Assembly: GCA_030433215.1 (NCBI GenBank) | Contig: JAUIMC010000002.1 | Location: 124,001-188,000 of the forward strand | Direction: 5' to 3' | DNA length: 64,000 bases | DNA from: Alphaproteobacteria bacterium | Lineage (GTDB): Bacteria > Pseudomonadota > Alphaproteobacteria > Caulobacterales > Parvularculaceae | Shown: piece by piece, positions 1 through 6,092 of the stretch | Numbering within the stretch: the first letter of the stretch is position 1 | Layout: each line of letters starts with the position of its first letter | Notes under the pieces: model-generated | Databases searched by the model: none | What the model was told of the DNA's origin: nothing | Seen by the model: the letters and a program-made list of their open reading frames with translations, nothing else | Position numbers and translations under genes: made by a program

Positions 1-13
1 TACGGTCCCTCTC

Positions 14-113
14 GTGTCATCACCGGCTTTATGCCGGTGATCCAGTCTGGATGCCCGGGCAAGTTTATCCTCGGGCCGCGCTTTGCGCGGACCCGGGGGC
101 CCGGGCATGACAC
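14..113. repeat. Palindromic intergenic repeat, copy A
   Basis: An imperfect palindromic element bounded by GTGTCAT (14-20) and its inverse ATGACAC (107-113). Inside are a hairpin around CCGGCTTTATGCCGG and a GCCCGGGC-rich arm. The same terminal repeats and inner hairpin recur at 9992-10064 and, truncated, at 172-207. Compared with the 9992 copy, this one carries an extra GC-rich segment (about 64-98). It resembles the REP-like repeats scattered between alphaproteobacterial genes; no function can be read from it. Confidence 0.75.
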
Positions 114-171
114 AGGAAGTGCGGATGCTTTGAAAAGCCCTCTGAAAGTACAGGAAAGCCGTCTCCCCCTT

Positions 172-207
172 GTGTCATCGTCGCCTTCATGCCTGCGACC
201 CAGACCC
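172..207. repeat. Truncated copy of the GTGTCAT palindromic repeat
   Basis: GTGTCATCG at 172 is followed by a degenerate form of the inner hairpin (CGCCTTCATGCCTGCG) and then CCAGACC, matching the left half of the copies at 14 and 9992. The right half with ATGACAC is missing. It lies just upstream of the RlpA-like gene, so it may have been cut off by later changes or overlap that gene's promoter. Confidence 0.5.
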
Positions 208-255
208 TTCCCGCGAAATATAGGCGCCGCGCCCCGGACGCCCTATATTAGCCCC

Positions 256-648
256 ATGAACCCTCGCGCCGTCATCGCCGCCGCCGTCAGCACCCTGATT
301 TTCGGGGCCGGCTGTTCGCGCGAGCAAATGGCCGTCCCCCCGGCGCCCAGCCTCAAGCCCCAATGCGGCGTCGCCTCCTATTATCACGACACCCTGGCGG
401 GGAACCTCACCGCCAATGGCGAGATCTACGACCCGGAAGAGATGACCGCCGCCCACAAAAGGCTGCCCTTCGACACCGAGCTCGTGGTGCGCCGGCGCGA
501 TACGGGCGAGACCGTGGAAGTGCGCGTCAATGACCGCGGCCCGTTCGTCAAGGGACGGATCATCGACCTCTCCCCCACCGCCGCCGAGGAAATCAGCCTT
601 ACGGAAGGCGATGGGGTGGCTGAGGTTTGTTTGGTGCGGGTGGGATGA
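256..648 (+). CDS. RlpA-like septal ring lytic transglycosylase domain lipoprotein
   Basis: A 130-residue protein with a lipoprotein signal peptide (lipobox around Gly-Ala-Gly-Cys, Cys near residue 19), followed by a double-psi beta-barrel domain. The family signature is visible in the G-x-AS-YY start (GVASYYHD), the T-A-x-G-E-x-Y region, a LPF(D)T segment and VRVNDRGPF. RlpA proteins act in the periplasm on peptidoglycan lacking stem peptides. It is short: there is no SPOR domain, only the catalytic-type domain. The start at 256 was chosen because it begins directly with the signal peptide; the reading frame extends further upstream through the repeats without coding character. A neighbour of the retron but base-composition typical of the host. 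Confidence 0.8.
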   Translation: MNPRAVIAAAVSTLIFGAGCSREQMAVPPAPSLKPQCGVASYYHDTLAGNLTANGEIYDPEEMTAAHKRLPFDTELVVRRRDTGETVEVRVNDRGPFVKGRIIDLSPTAAEEISLTEGDGVAEVCLVRVG

Positions 649-691
649 GATGAATGAGGCTGCAGGCAGTAACTAACACATTTTTCAGCAA

Positions 692-2152
692 TCATTTTGC
701 TAATGACATAATCTTTTTGATAACATTTGAATAACTCTTCAGCTCTGAAGACGCCGCCAATTCATCAAATCCTGATAGATAATTCAAATACCCCCGAAGT
801 TTTGGTAACTCTGCAATAGATGCCTCTGGCATGAGTGAAGCATTATGGAACGCAGCTCTGACTCGACGGCGAAAGACGCGTGGAGGGCGAACGCCAGAAT
901 TAGTAACTAGCCCAGTCACCCTTTGTTGAGCGTATCGACTTGCAATCCTAGTTTTTTCATCTTTTACTTTGAAGCCATTTTTGGATAAGCGTATTTTTGC
1001 GAATGTAAGCGCTGCAATAATTGTTTTGTGGCTTTCACCGCTAATGGTGATGTCATCTGCGTATCTAGTGTACTTTAAGCCCATTCTGAAACAGTACGCC
1101 GCCATCTCGGCGTCAAAATCAAACAGCACGGCATTGGAAATACTAGGGCTTGTGGGCGCTCCTTGAGGGAGGTGACCATCTTTGGTGCTTATAGCGGTCA
1201 ATAGAGATGATGACATCGTATCAAAGCCGCAGGCTACAAATAAGGAATGCACTTGGTTATGTGTTATTGATCCAAAGTAATTTTCTATATCTATATTAGC
1301 CACAAAACGCTTGCCAACATGTTGAGCTGCGTTTTCTTTAATACCACAGCGCGGTCGGTATGATGTCACAGACTCATGCACAGGTAATACATGAAAAAGA
1401 TAATCATTACAGAATTGCTGCGCTATCTTTAAGTACAAGCGTGGACTTTCAATGATGCGTTCGCCACCACACTTTTTCTTTAAAGAAAAGCTACGCCAAT
1501 GTTTTTCAGGCTTTCGAAGAAAGCTAACAATTAGCCCCGGAGATATTCCGATCATCAACCCCATTGTATTGGCGCTGATTTCGAGGGTTTCACTATGGCT
1601 ATTACTAGCCAAATTAAGCTGCTTGGCATTAGAGAATGAAAGATATTGATTGAAATCGGTGTCGCGTGAGGTTTGCAATGGACCAGTTTTAGATGAAAAC
1701 TGCTTTGAAAGGCGAGGCCAATAAATCTGGACTCTAGGGACGACGAGTCCAGATTTATTGGCCTCGCCCCTTTTTGTGAGTGTTCTTGCATCTACAGACG
1801 GCGAAACGCCGCCCGATTCCTTAACAAGCTCCTCACGCGACTTCCCTATTCTAGCGCGATGGGCCGTTTTTAACAAGTAGATACGCTCTCTATCACGAGC
1901 GTATCTATACTCGCGGTCAAAATAGGCATTACCCCCCAAGGTAAGCGAAAATAAATTCGGTGAGCGGCGGATTCTGAGAAGCCGGCCAAGCCTCTCTTGT
2001 TCAAAGCAAAATTTTTGAATTTCATCGATGGTTGGAAGAGATTCATCCTTATTGAATGCCGCTAATAGATAATTCCGAATTTCATTCGGTGCCGCCGGCT
2101 GAATTACTCCAATAATCCATAGAAGGGTTTGTTGATTAAATGCACGGCGCAT
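692..2152 (-). CDS. Retron reverse transcriptase with N-terminal winged-helix domain; frame runs through the msr-msd RNA
   Basis: 486 residues. Residues about 8-78 look like a winged helix (helix-rich start, L-x-x-L-x-x-x-G-R-L-x-R, then F-S-LT-x-x-G). Residues 105-164 are encoded by the msr-msd segment. RT homology starts around residue 166-200: NAAQH (274-278, the retron NAxxH motif), motif A with Asp288 in NIDIENYF, QGAPTSP (330-336), YADD (364-367) and VTG (412-414, retron region Y). There is no maturase or endonuclease domain, which argues against a group II intron. The ATG overlaps the effector stop (TAATG) and follows an AGGGGTGAG ribosome site. Inside the frame, the first ATG near the RT domain (Met197, 1564) has no ribosome site. 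Clearly AT-rich against the host genes. By family knowledge it makes msDNA for a tripartite anti-phage system; the fusion itself is read from the sequence. Confidence 0.92.
   Translation of the reverse strand: MRRAFNQQTLLWIIGVIQPAAPNEIRNYLLAAFNKDESLPTIDEIQKFCFEQERLGRLLRIRRSPNLFSLTLGGNAYFDREYRYARDRERIYLLKTAHRARIGKSREELVKESGGVSPSVDARTLTKRGEANKSGLVVPRVQIYWPRLSKQFSSKTGPLQTSRDTDFNQYLSFSNAKQLNLASNSHSETLEISANTMGLMIGISPGLIVSFLRKPEKHWRSFSLKKKCGGERIIESPRLYLKIAQQFCNDYLFHVLPVHESVTSYRPRCGIKENAAQHVGKRFVANIDIENYFGSITHNQVHSLFVACGFDTMSSSLLTAISTKDGHLPQGAPTSPSISNAVLFDFDAEMAAYCFRMGLKYTRYADDITISGESHKTIIAALTFAKIRLSKNGFKVKDEKTRIASRYAQQRVTGLVTNSGVRPPRVFRRRVRAAFHNASLMPEASIAELPKLRGYLNYLSGFDELAASSELKSYSNVIKKIMSLAK
1661..1841 (-). 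ncRNA. Retron msr-msd RNA, embedded in the RT reading frame
   Basis: Reading the minus strand: a1 is GTCGCGTGAGG (1841-1831) and a2 is its exact 11-bp complement (1671-1661). AGC follows a1 at once (1830-1828), placing the candidate branching G at 1829. The msr part has a GC-rich hairpin with a UUU loop (about 1797-1815). The msd part has a perfect 24-bp stem (1768-1745 with 1734-1711, 10-nt loop) and then a 7-bp hairpin (CAGTTTT/AAAACTG, about 1703-1685). This order of parts matches known retron RNAs. The whole stretch is open in the RT frame and encodes residues 105-164. Boundaries of the mature msDNA cannot be set from sequence alone. Confidence 0.85.
1711..1768 (-). repeat. msd long stem (24-bp perfect inverted repeat)
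   Basis: Arms 1711-1734 and 1745-1768 are perfectly complementary and leave the 10-nt loop 1735-1744. A perfect stem of this length within a coding frame is not expected by chance. It encodes the two stretches EANKSG and VQIYWP, related only through complementarity. This is the hallmark double-stranded part of an msDNA. Confidence 0.9.
1878..1907 (-). repeat. 11-bp hairpin just upstream of retron a1
   Basis: TAGATACGCTC (1878-1888) pairs perfectly with GAGCGTATCTA (1897-1907) across an 8-nt loop. It lies 36 bases 5' of a1 on the transcript, outside the a1/a2 unit and inside the winged-helix/RT frame. It could be a processing, translation-control or RNA-structure element of the retron transcript, or chance. 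Confidence 0.55.
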
Positions 2153-2727
2153 TACTCACCCCTTGGTCGTCCTCGTTTGTCCAGAATTTGAATGCTTCGT
2201 TTATTCGCCAATATTTTTGTGATTTCTTGGACCTCGTAAGACTCAAAATCGATGTAATAGGTGTGGCCAAACCCTAACAATGATCTGACAGGGCCTTCAT
2301 TGAAATAGCTTGCCCCGGTTTCATGCTGGTGACCGACAAGAACTATAAACGCTGGTTTTGGTGATTTGTTTAGATGCCCGTTCTCATGGACATAATGCCA
2401 ACTAAATAAGCCAAACTCACAAAACGAACCAACGCTATCGGCTATGATGATAATAGCGTTGCATTGGCCTTTAGCAAATTCCAGCTCGTTATCTTGAGCA
2501 TTGAGGCCAAAATCTAGCCGTTGATTCTCTAGCCCATCATCTTCACCCAAAACAACTTCAAACCCGTTCGCTTCTAATTCAGCGATAAGTTTTCCCCTCA
2601 ACTGAGCAGCTGGATTCGGACTGTCTTCCCTTAACGTTGGGCCACACAGAAAAACCGTGAAAGGCTCATCCTTTGCAAGTTCTTTTAATAGCTCTACATG
2701 GCGTTGCACTGATGGCTTAAGTGTCAT
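2152..2727 (-). CDS. Nucleoside deoxyribosyltransferase-like retron effector
   Basis: 191 residues. Features of the NDT-like fold: FLCGPT near residue 26, a DDGLENQRLDFG segment, then ELEFAKGQCNAIIIIAD leading to SVGSFCEFG with Glu104 at the place of the family's catalytic glutamate. In Ec86-type retrons an effector of this family is held inactive by RT-msDNA and released on phage attack; here that role is inferred from operon position. Characterised Ec86/Ec73-type effectors also carry a winged-helix DNA-binding domain; this one stops right after the NDT domain, and a winged helix opens the next gene. Its stop overlaps the RT start (TAATG), so translation is probably coupled. No strong ribosome site precedes its ATG. 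Confidence 0.85.
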   Translation of the reverse strand: MTLKPSVQRHVELLKELAKDEPFTVFLCGPTLREDSPNPAAQLRGKLIAELEANGFEVVLGEDDGLENQRLDFGLNAQDNELEFAKGQCNAIIIIADSVGSFCEFGLFSWHYVHENGHLNKSPKPAFIVLVGHQHETGASYFNEGPVRSLLGFGHTYYIDFESYEVQEITKILANKRSIQILDKRGRPRGE

Positions 2728-2757
2728 CGTATGGCTGATATCTAAGAGATACTGTGT

Positions 2758-2892
2758 TTAGATATGTATTACTCTACCATCTACATCAAGTACAGATTCG
2801 TGGATCATTTTCGAGAGGGTCGGGTGCGGGAAGGTGGCGTGCATCAGGTCTTCTTCCGTGCCCTCCATAAATCGCGCGATCCGCACCCCGTC
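2758..2892 (-). pseudogene. Duplicated 3' end of lpd (dihydrolipoamide dehydrogenase)
   Basis: On the minus strand this reads MEGTEEDLMHATFPHPTLSK and on to HESVLDVDGRVIHI then TAA, without a frameshift. It matches the C-terminus of the lpdA gene at 3524 (about 39 codons). The central 24 codons differ from lpdA at only 9 of 72 bases, but the last 13 codons keep the protein sequence in AT-rich codons. No start codon or upstream gene body is present, and the frame meets a stop at 2893. It ends 31 bases before the effector ATG. It looks like the edge of the imported retron cassette, which carried its own version of the lpd 3' end. Confidence 0.85.
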
Positions 2893-2905
2893 CTAATTCG
2901 CTAGC

Positions 2906-3439
2906 CTACTCCACCGTACCCGGCAACACGTCCGGGTCCCAGTGTTCGTCGGCCTTGCCGTCGACGAAGCGCCATGTGTCGAAGCCCGTGGTGGTGTAGG
3001 TCAGGGACGGGTCGTCGGGGTGCTGGACCTCGCGGCGGTAGAGCACGGTGACGAAGTCGCCCTCCGCGATGACCGCGACCACGGGCGTCTGCATCTTTTC
3101 AGGGATCGGCTTCGGCGCGTAGCCGGGGCGCTCGGTGAAATAGCGCACGAGGTTTTCGCGGCCCGGCGCCGCGCCCGGATGGTGCTGGATGTAGCGCTCG
3201 GTGAGGTACTGGTCCGCGCGGTCCCAGCGCCCGGCCTCCAGAAGCTCCTTGATGATCTTCATTGCCGTCTGCTTGTTGCGGTGCAGTTTCGGGTCGGGGC
3301 TGGTGAACAGCGACTCCGGGTCCGGATGCGCGACCACGGGAACATTGACCGACGTGGTCTGAGGCTCGGCGGCCGCCGGCGCGGCGAAGAGCGCCGTCGC
3401 GGCCAGCGCTGCGATAATCCGTTTGATGATCGGTTTCAT
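2906..3439 (-). CDS. Secreted SnoaL-like (NTF2 fold) protein
   Basis: 177 residues with an N-terminal signal peptide ending at about Ala-Ala-Ala-Glu (residue 25). The mature part has the SnoaL-like pattern: ...EGRWDRADQYLTERYIQHHP-type helix and loop, then strands ending in TTGFDTWRFVDGKADEHWD. The His-His pair and the WD near the end are typical of this fold. Substrate unknown. A GGAGG ribosome site stands before the ATG at 3439. It lies 84 bp downstream of lpdA on the same strand, between lpdA and its duplicated 3' fragment. Confidence 0.75.
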   Translation of the reverse strand: MKPIIKRIIAALAATALFAAPAAAEPQTTSVNVPVVAHPDPESLFTSPDPKLHRNKQTAMKIIKELLEAGRWDRADQYLTERYIQHHPGAAPGRENLVRYFTERPGYAPKPIPEKMQTPVVAVIAEGDFVTVLYRREVQHPDDPSLTYTTTGFDTWRFVDGKADEHWDPDVLPGTVE

Positions 3440-3523
3440 GAGAGCTCCTCCCTGCCGGCGCGCGGCGGTTTTCGCCGCAGCCTAACAGGCAAACGCCCCC
3501 CGCGTCTTGACGGGGCGCGAACC

Positions 3524-4939
3524 CTAGACGTGGATCACGCGCCCATAGGCGTCGAGGGTCGCTTCGTGCATCATCTCCGAGAGCGTCGGGTGCGGGAAGA
3601 TGGCGTGCATCAAATCTTCCTCCGTACCCTCCATGGAGCGCGCGAGGCCGAAGCCCTGGATCAGCTCGGTGACTTCCGCGCCGATCATGTGGGCGCCGAT
3701 AAGCTCGCCTGTCTTTTCGTCGAAGATGGTTTTGACCATGCCTTCGGGCTCGCCGAGCGCGATCGCCTTGCCGTTGCCCACAAAGGGAAAGCGCCCGATC
3801 TTGACCTTGCGGCCCGCCTCTTTGGCTTGGGCCTCGGTAAGCCCGACGCTCGCGACCTGCGGGTTCGAATAGGTGCAGCCCGGTATATTGTCGACCTCCA
3901 TGGGGTGAAGGCCTTTGACGCCGGCGATTTTCTCGACGCAGAGGACGCCTTCATGCGAGGCTTTGTGCGCGAGCCAGGGCGCGCCCACGAGATCGCCGAT
4001 GGCGTAGAGCCCCTTGACGCCCGTCTCCAGCCATTCATTGACGACCACATGGCCGCGCTCGACCTTGGCGCCGACCGCTTCGAGCCCGATATTCTCCGTG
4101 TTCCCCGTAATCCCGATGGCGAGGATGACGCGGTCGGCCTCCACGGTTTCGGTCTTGCCGTCTTTCAGCTTGACGGTCGCGGTCACCTTGTCGGCGCCCT
4201 TCTCCAGCTTGTCGACGCTGGCGGAGGTGAGGATCTTCATGCCCGCCTTCTTGAAGCGCTTCTCGGCGAACTTCGAAATCTCCGCGTCTTCGGCGGGCAG
4301 GATGCGGTCGACCATCTCCACCACCGTCGTCTCCGCGCCGAGCGCGTTATAGAAACTCGCGAACTCGATGCCGATGGCGCCGGACCCGATGACGAGGAGC
4401 TTTTTCGGCATGACGTCGGGGACCATCGCCTCTTTCGCCGTCCAGATGAACTTGCCGTCAGGCTCGAGGCCCGCCTGGGGGATGGTGCGCGCCCGCGCGC
4501 CGGTGGCGAGGATGACGTGTTTCGCTTTGATCGTGTCCTCTCCGCTCTCGGTCTTGACCTTGACCAGCGGCGCAGCGGCGCCCTTTTCGAGGCGCGCGGT
4601 TCCCTTGATGACCTCGACCTTGTTCTTCTTCATCAGGCCGGTGACGCCCTTCTCCATGCGCGCCGAGACGCCCCGCGAGCGCTTGACGACCGCCTCGAGG
4701 TCGAAGCTGATATTCTCGGCCTTGAGGCCGTACTCCTCGGCATGCTTCATGTTGGTGTAGACTTCCGCGGTGCGCAGGAGCGCCTTCGTGGGAATGCACC
4801 CCCAGTTGAGGCAGACCCCGCCGAGCGCGTCGCGCTCCACGATGACGGTCTTCAGCCCAAGCTGGCTGGCGCGGATCGCCGCCACATAGCCCCCGGGTCC
4901 CGATCCGATCACGGCGAGATCGCAAACATGTTCCGTCAT
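3524..4939 (-). CDS. lpdA: Dihydrolipoamide dehydrogenase (E3)
   Basis: 471 residues, normal for the family. FAD-binding GxGxxG (IGSGPGGYVAA) at the N-terminus, redox disulfide GGVCLNWGCIPTK (Cys43, Cys48), NAD-binding GSGAIGIEFA, a second FAD motif YAIGDL, and the C-terminal active-site His-Glu segment HPTLSEMMHE. It re-oxidises lipoamide in the 2-oxoacid dehydrogenase and glycine cleavage complexes, in the cytoplasm. The ATG at 4939 is preferred because the FAD motif begins directly after it; the frame extends upstream across the divergent promoter region. No E1/E2 genes are present beside it on this side. Its 3' end is duplicated at 2758-2892. Confidence 0.95.
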   Translation of the reverse strand: MTEHVCDLAVIGSGPGGYVAAIRASQLGLKTVIVERDALGGVCLNWGCIPTKALLRTAEVYTNMKHAEEYGLKAENISFDLEAVVKRSRGVSARMEKGVTGLMKKNKVEVIKGTARLEKGAAAPLVKVKTESGEDTIKAKHVILATGARARTIPQAGLEPDGKFIWTAKEAMVPDVMPKKLLVIGSGAIGIEFASFYNALGAETTVVEMVDRILPAEDAEISKFAEKRFKKAGMKILTSASVDKLEKGADKVTATVKLKDGKTETVEADRVILAIGITGNTENIGLEAVGAKVERGHVVVNEWLETGVKGLYAIGDLVGAPWLAHKASHEGVLCVEKIAGVKGLHPMEVDNIPGCTYSNPQVASVGLTEAQAKEAGRKVKIGRFPFVGNGKAIALGEPEGMVKTIFDEKTGELIGAHMIGAEVTELIQGFGLARSMEGTEEDLMHAIFPHPTLSEMMHEATLDAYGRVIHV

Positions 4940-5029
4940 TCTTACTGCCCTTCGCGGTTTACGTGTCTTTCCTCGCGCGCGACTATAGCCGCGCCGGCGC
5001 GGAAGAAAACAACCGGAGGGAATAATTTC

Positions 5030-5953
5030 ATGACAATCAACGCCTTGCGAACCCCCGACGAGCGCTTTCAGGACCTCCCCGACTGGCCCTATACGCCCCG
5101 CTATATCGACGATCTGCCCGGATACGAGGGCTTGCGGATGCATTATGTGGATCACGGCCAGCGCGAGGGGCCGACTTTCCTCATGATCCATGGCGAGCCG
5201 AGCTGGGCCTATCTCTTCCGCAAGATGATCCCGGTCTTCGCCGCCGCCGGCCATCGCGCCGTCGCCGTCGACATGTTCGGTTTCGGACGCTCCGACAAGC
5301 CCGTCGACGATGAGACGTATACATACCATTTTCACCGCGACGCCCTCCTCGCCTTTGTGGAGCGCATGGATTTGAAAGACGTCTGTCTCGTGGTGCAGGA
5401 CTGGGGCGGCGTTCTCGGCCTGACGCTCCCCATGGCGGCGCCGCAGCGTTATACGCGCGCCATCGTCATGAACACCGGCCTCCCTGCCGGAGAGGAAGCG
5501 CCCGAAGGTTTCGCCATGTGGCGCGCCTTCAACCGCTCCCAGCCCGATCTTGATGTGGCGGCGCTGATGAAGCGCGCGACGCCGGTTCTCACCGACGCAG
5601 AAGCCGCCGCCTACGCCGCGCCCTTCCCCGACAAGTCCTATAAGGGCGGCGTTCGGCGTTTCCCCGAACTCGTCATGCTGAAGGAGCAGGGCAAGGACCT
5701 GACGCCGGAGTCGAAAGAAGGCGTCGAAACATCGCTTGCCGCGCGGAAGTTCTGGTCAGAGGACTGGACGGGTGAGAGCTTTATGGCCGTCGGCATGCAG
5801 GACCCGGTGCTCGGCCCGCCCGCCATGAGGGCGCTTCAGAAAATGATCAAGGGCTGCCCCGAGCCGCTGGAAATCGCCAATGCCGGCCACTTCGTGCAGG
5901 AATGGGGCGAGCCCATCGCGAAAGCAGCGCTGGAGACGTTTGGGCTGGCTTAG
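5030..5953 (+). CDS. Haloalkane dehalogenase, DhlA-like subfamily
   Basis: 307 residues, alpha/beta hydrolase. HGEPSW oxyanion-hole region, nucleophile Asp124 in VQDWGG, Asp258 in MQDPV and His287 in AGHF form the triad. Trp125 and probably Trp164 would bind halide. These positions fit the subfamily I pattern (Asp-His-Asp with two Trp, as in DhlA/DhmA). Expected to hydrolyse haloalkanes to alcohol plus halide in the cytoplasm; the natural substrate is unknown. Starts at 5030 after a GGAGGGA ribosome site (5014-5020), divergent from lpdA. Confidence 0.85.
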   Translation: MTINALRTPDERFQDLPDWPYTPRYIDDLPGYEGLRMHYVDHGQREGPTFLMIHGEPSWAYLFRKMIPVFAAAGHRAVAVDMFGFGRSDKPVDDETYTYHFHRDALLAFVERMDLKDVCLVVQDWGGVLGLTLPMAAPQRYTRAIVMNTGLPAGEEAPEGFAMWRAFNRSQPDLDVAALMKRATPVLTDAEAAAYAAPFPDKSYKGGVRRFPELVMLKEQGKDLTPESKEGVETSLAARKFWSEDWTGESFMAVGMQDPVLGPPAMRALQKMIKGCPEPLEIANAGHFVQEWGEPIAKAALETFGLA

Positions 5954-5986
5954 CCTTGCGCGTCGAAACCTTTTAATGTCTCGCCT

Positions 5987-6056
5987 CCCCACGGCTTGAC
6001 CGTGGGGGCCAGTTTCAAAATGAAATGCTTATGGGCGCCACGCTTAAAGCGTGGCG
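5987..6056. terminator. Two strong hairpins between convergent genes
   Basis: CCCCACGG (5987-5994) pairs with CCGTGGGG (6000-6007), and CGCCACGCTT (6036-6045) pairs with AAGCGTGGCG (6047-6056). They fill the gap between the convergent dehalogenase and acylase genes. No clear T-run follows, so they may be stabilising 3' structures or a repeat relic rather than classical terminators. Confidence 0.5.
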
Positions 6057-6092
6057 AGTCGCAAACCGGTATCCAGGAGGAAAGCTTCAGTT

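Noticed and set aside
692-1564. RT starting at Met197 as a separate 290-residue gene
   Set aside because: No ribosome site before it, and RT-like sequence (DFNQYLSF onward) already begins about 30 residues earlier, right after a2; kept only as an alternative.
692-2152. Group II intron or diversity-generating retroelement RT
   Set aside because: No maturase/endonuclease domain, no template/variable repeat pair; NAxxH, VTG and the msr-msd structure identify a retron.
2942-5029. A very long open frame on the plus strand running into the dehalogenase
   Set aside because: It is antisense to the SnoaL-like gene and lpdA and open only because of GC-rich third positions; only the part from 5030 has real family motifs.
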